64,000 bases of DNA from Pseudanabaena sp. FACHB-1998 (GTDB lineage Bacteria; Cyanobacteriota; Cyanobacteriia; Pseudanabaenales; Pseudanabaenaceae): contig NZ_JACJQA010000003.1 in NCBI RefSeq assembly GCF_014696355.1, forward strand, positions 248,001 through 312,000, given 5' to 3'. Of the stretch, positions 61,576 through 64,000 are shown piece by piece. The notes beneath the pieces were generated by a model. It was not told the DNA's origin, ran no database searches, and saw nothing but the letters and a program-made list of their open reading frames with translations. The translations under genes and the position numbers were made by a program. Position 1 is the first letter of the stretch. Each line of letters starts with the position of its first letter.

Positions 61576-62991
61576 CTATTTCCAATTGGAAAATATTTCT
61601 GTAATTTGCGTGATCGCTTTATTGGCCGCTTGGTCAGGTGCAACTTGATCTTTAACAATACTTAAAATTGCTTTAGCCCAAATGTTGCGCTCTAAAACCA
61701 CACTATAGGCAGGATTAATGGCTTCATAGGAAGGACGGGTTGGCGTTTTTAGTAATTGGTTGATTGCTGAGGCAAAATGCGGATCTGGTTCCTTCCAAAA
61801 GGGATCTTCTAAAAGTTGCGGCATCACAGGGATCATTCTACCTTTACTCCCTTCACGAATAAACTTACCTAAAACCTCTGGCTTTAGTAAATATTTTAGA
61901 AAGCTTTTAGCGGCTTCTTTATTTTTTGATTTTTGAAAAATCACGACTTGCTTAATACCTAAAATTGACTTCAAATCAGAGCCATCAGGACGATTTGGCA
62001 AATCGGCTGTCACAATTTTACTAAAATACAAATCACGAGAAGATTCGTTATATTTATTCTTAGCTAGCTTTTGGGTTAGAGGAATCGAGAGGGTGCTGTT
62101 AACAGTCATCACTGATTGCGATTCCAAAAAACTAATATTATTTCCAGAATCAGACCATTCAATTGCTTTGGGAGGGACATATCCACCTTTGTATAGTTCA
62201 GTATATTTACTTAGGGCTTGAACTACTTTTCCTTTATTAGCGGCTTCATCTAAAATCAGCTTGCCATTATCGTCCAAGATCTTGACATCATAGGCTTCTA
62301 GAAATTCTTCAAACCCTAAAAAAGTATCTGTACCAATATCCGACATAGGGATCGCCATGCCATATTGAGAAGTTCCGCCCCTTTTTGTTCTTATATTTTG
62401 CTGAACTGTTTGCCAAAACTGCCAATATTTATCCCAATCTTTGGGAATATCACTATCTTTAAATCCTGCTTCTTCTAAGAGATTGCGCCAATAAAAGACA
62501 TGCACAGTTTGTTGCCCAATCGGAGCGGCATAATAATGCCGTTGATTAATGGTTCCATTTTGGTAATTAACAGTTTGCAGAGCTACAGGTTGATAGGAAC
62601 TTTTAATTGGCTCAATTACATCGGATATATCAGCTAGTTCATTTTTCCAAGCTAGTTTTGGGAAAAGGTTAGTATCTCCCGTTGTGCTGTAGAGAAAGTC
62701 AGGGGGATTACCTGAGTCTACAGCCTTAACTACTTCCGAATCCAAAAGATTAGCTGGTATCAAGCTTAAAGAAGCCTTGAGTCCACTTTCTTTTTGCCAA
62801 CCCTCGACCAATTGAGCAACTAGCGTGTTCTCTTCGGTCAGAAAACCTTGTGGCCACCAGATGCGAAATTCTTCTGAGTCGGAGGAGTTTCCATTGCTGG
62901 TAGTGATATTACTGTTATTAGAGGCGCTACATGTAATCAGCCCAAAGGTGATGAGAAATATGATGAGCCAATTGCCTATCCGCTTATACAT
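61576..62991 (-). CDS. ABC transporter sugar-type substrate-binding lipoprotein (SBP family 1)
   Basis: 471 residues. The signal ends in LITCSAS (Cys about 22; Thr before it is a less common lipobox). The mature part has the family-1 patterns FRIWWPQGFL..., LLEEAGFKDSDIPKDWDKYWQFWQTVQ and the C-terminal AKSFLKYLLKPEVLGKFI. It resembles maltose/multiple-sugar binding proteins; no transporter genes are adjacent. Promoter gap upstream is 150 bases with no hairpin. Confidence 0.88.
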   Translation of the reverse strand: MYKRIGNWLIIFLITFGLITCSASNNSNITTSNGNSSDSEEFRIWWPQGFLTEENTLVAQLVEGWQKESGLKASLSLIPANLLDSEVVKAVDSGNPPDFLYSTTGDTNLFPKLAWKNELADISDVIEPIKSSYQPVALQTVNYQNGTINQRHYYAAPIGQQTVHVFYWRNLLEEAGFKDSDIPKDWDKYWQFWQTVQQNIRTKRGGTSQYGMAIPMSDIGTDTFLGFEEFLEAYDVKILDDNGKLILDEAANKGKVVQALSKYTELYKGGYVPPKAIEWSDSGNNISFLESQSVMTVNSTLSIPLTQKLAKNKYNESSRDLYFSKIVTADLPNRPDGSDLKSILGIKQVVIFQKSKNKEAAKSFLKYLLKPEVLGKFIREGSKGRMIPVMPQLLEDPFWKEPDPHFASAINQLLKTPTRPSYEAINPAYSVVLERNIWAKAILSIVKDQVAPDQAANKAITQITEIFSNWK

Positions 62992-63141
62992 TTTTACTTG
63001 CCTTTCTGATTACCTTTGGAGGATGTTGTAATTAGAACTAGTGAATCTGATTTCTCGGTGAAGAGAGCCACTCCCTTACTTTTTGAAGCCTAGTAACACT
63101 TTTTGAATATAGTGGGAATTGACTAGGAATACTAGAGCAAA

Positions 63142-63978
63142 TCATATAACTTTAGATAGTGCGCGGAGGCTGGGCATACATAAGCTCGGTCGAATGGATT
63201 TGCTGGAAGCATCCAGATAAGACGAGGTCTCGGTGATCCAAATGCTCGGAATTTTTGCTTTGTTTGCCATAAGGATGTCGGAAGCTAACATATCACCAAT
63301 TATGAGACAGTCTTTGTAAGCAATCTGTAATTTTTGGGTGATAATGTCTAACATAATTGTATTGGGTTTTCCGATTTCCACATCAGCATTACGCGCAATG
63401 GCTGACTCGATCGCCCCGACCATTGCGCCACACCCCGGCATAAGCCGATCGCCTTCCACAGGAAAATTGGCATCTCGATTACAGATGATCAATTTAACGT
63501 TACGGACTAAGGCTCTAAGCGCGATCGCGATCGCTTCATAGTCAAACTTCGGGTCAAGCCCCACTAACACGGCTCCACAATCATCTGGCTCTGCTAGTTT
63601 TAGCCCTTGGCTTACTACTTCAGCCTTTAGAGCCTCAGTCCCAATTACTAGCACTCCTTGATTTTGGTCAAGTTGATGTTGAGCGATGTAGCTGGCGGAT
63701 GCCTGAGCCGCCGTCAAAATCTCTTGGCGATCGCAAGCTACACCTAAACTATTAAGCTTGCTCAAAATCGCATCGGTGGAACTAGCAGAATTATTAGTTA
63801 AAAAGACAATTTTTTTATCTAGTTGTCGAAATTTGGTGATCGCTTCATCCGCCCCTTTAATCACTTGCTTACCCTTATAGACCACCCCATCTAAATCGAT
63901 CACAAAGCAGGATTTCTCTCTTAGCAAATCCTGAATGTTAAGCCCTGTATCTTCGTCTAAGTATTGGTCATAATCCAT
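63142..63978 (-). CDS. HAD-IIA family phosphatase (NagD/PNPase-like)
   Basis: 278 residues. Motif I FVIDLDGVVYKG (nucleophile D28, about 26-37), motif II LTNNSAS (about 59-65), motif III/IV IGDMLASDILMANKA near 222-236, a cap domain of the IIA type between. Members dephosphorylate nucleoside monophosphates, 4-nitrophenylphosphate or glycolate phosphate (PGP-like), the last being of interest in a photorespiring organism, but substrate is unproven. It is the last complete gene; the final 22 bases of the window hold no feature. Confidence 0.88.
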   Translation of the reverse strand: MDYDQYLDEDTGLNIQDLLREKSCFVIDLDGVVYKGKQVIKGADEAITKFRQLDKKIVFLTNNSASSTDAILSKLNSLGVACDRQEILTAAQASASYIAQHQLDQNQGVLVIGTEALKAEVVSQGLKLAEPDDCGAVLVGLDPKFDYEAIAIALRALVRNVKLIICNRDANFPVEGDRLMPGCGAMVGAIESAIARNADVEIGKPNTIMLDIITQKLQIAYKDCLIIGDMLASDILMANKAKIPSIWITETSSYLDASSKSIRPSLCMPSLRALSKVI

Positions 63979-64000
63979 AAGCGATCGCGTCCTTAAATAT

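Overview
The window is bacterial chromosome from a cyanobacterium. The GCGATCGC octamer (HIP1) recurs throughout, and the gene set is cyanobacterial: an SLH/OprB iron-uptake porin, Fur with a cyanobacterial N-terminal half, an NB-ARC protein of the vMAP type, Uma2 nucleases, a GAF domain resembling a cyanobacteriochrome, and a bilin-type hybrid kinase. Many convergent and operon-end gaps carry long perfect hairpins with stem tips such as GGCGC-TTC-GCGCC or GGCGC-AAT-GCGCC. That style recalls Pseudanabaena-like genomes, but the genus is an inference. No rRNA, tRNA, CRISPR array, transposase or prophage was seen.

Layout. 0.2-9 kb: ispF, an oligopeptide-type binding lipoprotein, an ABM-domain membrane protein, a nucleobase permease, the mreBCD cell-shape operon, a START-like protein and a Fur-family regulator. 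9-15.9 kb: an rRNA methyltransferase, a 930-bp gap packed with palindromic elements, an NB-ARC ATPase with an altered P-loop, an HD phosphohydrolase with a thioredoxin-like [2Fe-2S] protein, and thrC. 15.9-25 kb: porin, Uma2 nuclease and hisD, then a nucleotidyltransferase coupled to a CobD-like aminotransferase, a HEPN-like protein, rtcB behind a 40-bp perfect palindrome, and a TerB/SHOCT protein. 25-37 kb: housekeeping and hypothetical genes (YkgJ, hydrolase, asparaginase, a degenerate helicase-like protein, a flavin oxidoreductase, a repeat protein, dapF, HIT, Hsp70-like). 37-47 kb: a 1466-residue phosphorelay kinase and a four-gene BMP-type nucleoside ABC importer. 47-51 kb: glutathione transferase, small proteins, a 13-bp repeat array, a histidine kinase and a CPBP protease. 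51.3-55.5 kb: an accessory cluster with DUF433/DUF5615, RelE-type and VapBC-type modules plus a Ser/Thr kinase with HEAT-like repeats. 55.5-64 kb: NarL regulator, purH, a large hybrid kinase, a sugar-type binding lipoprotein and a HAD phosphatase.

Shared themes. Purine supply appears three times (NCS2 permease, BMP importer, purH). Signalling is heavy: two hybrid kinases, one simple kinase, one NarL regulator and one Ser/Thr kinase. The most distinctive content is non-coding. At least six families of 90-140-bp palindromic elements lie between genes. One 140-bp element has 18-bp terminal inverted repeats and perfect 8-bp target duplications at both copies, and both copies sit in the arm of a pre-existing hairpin. 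In three other families the outer parts are conserved while the central stem differs from copy to copy yet stays base-paired.
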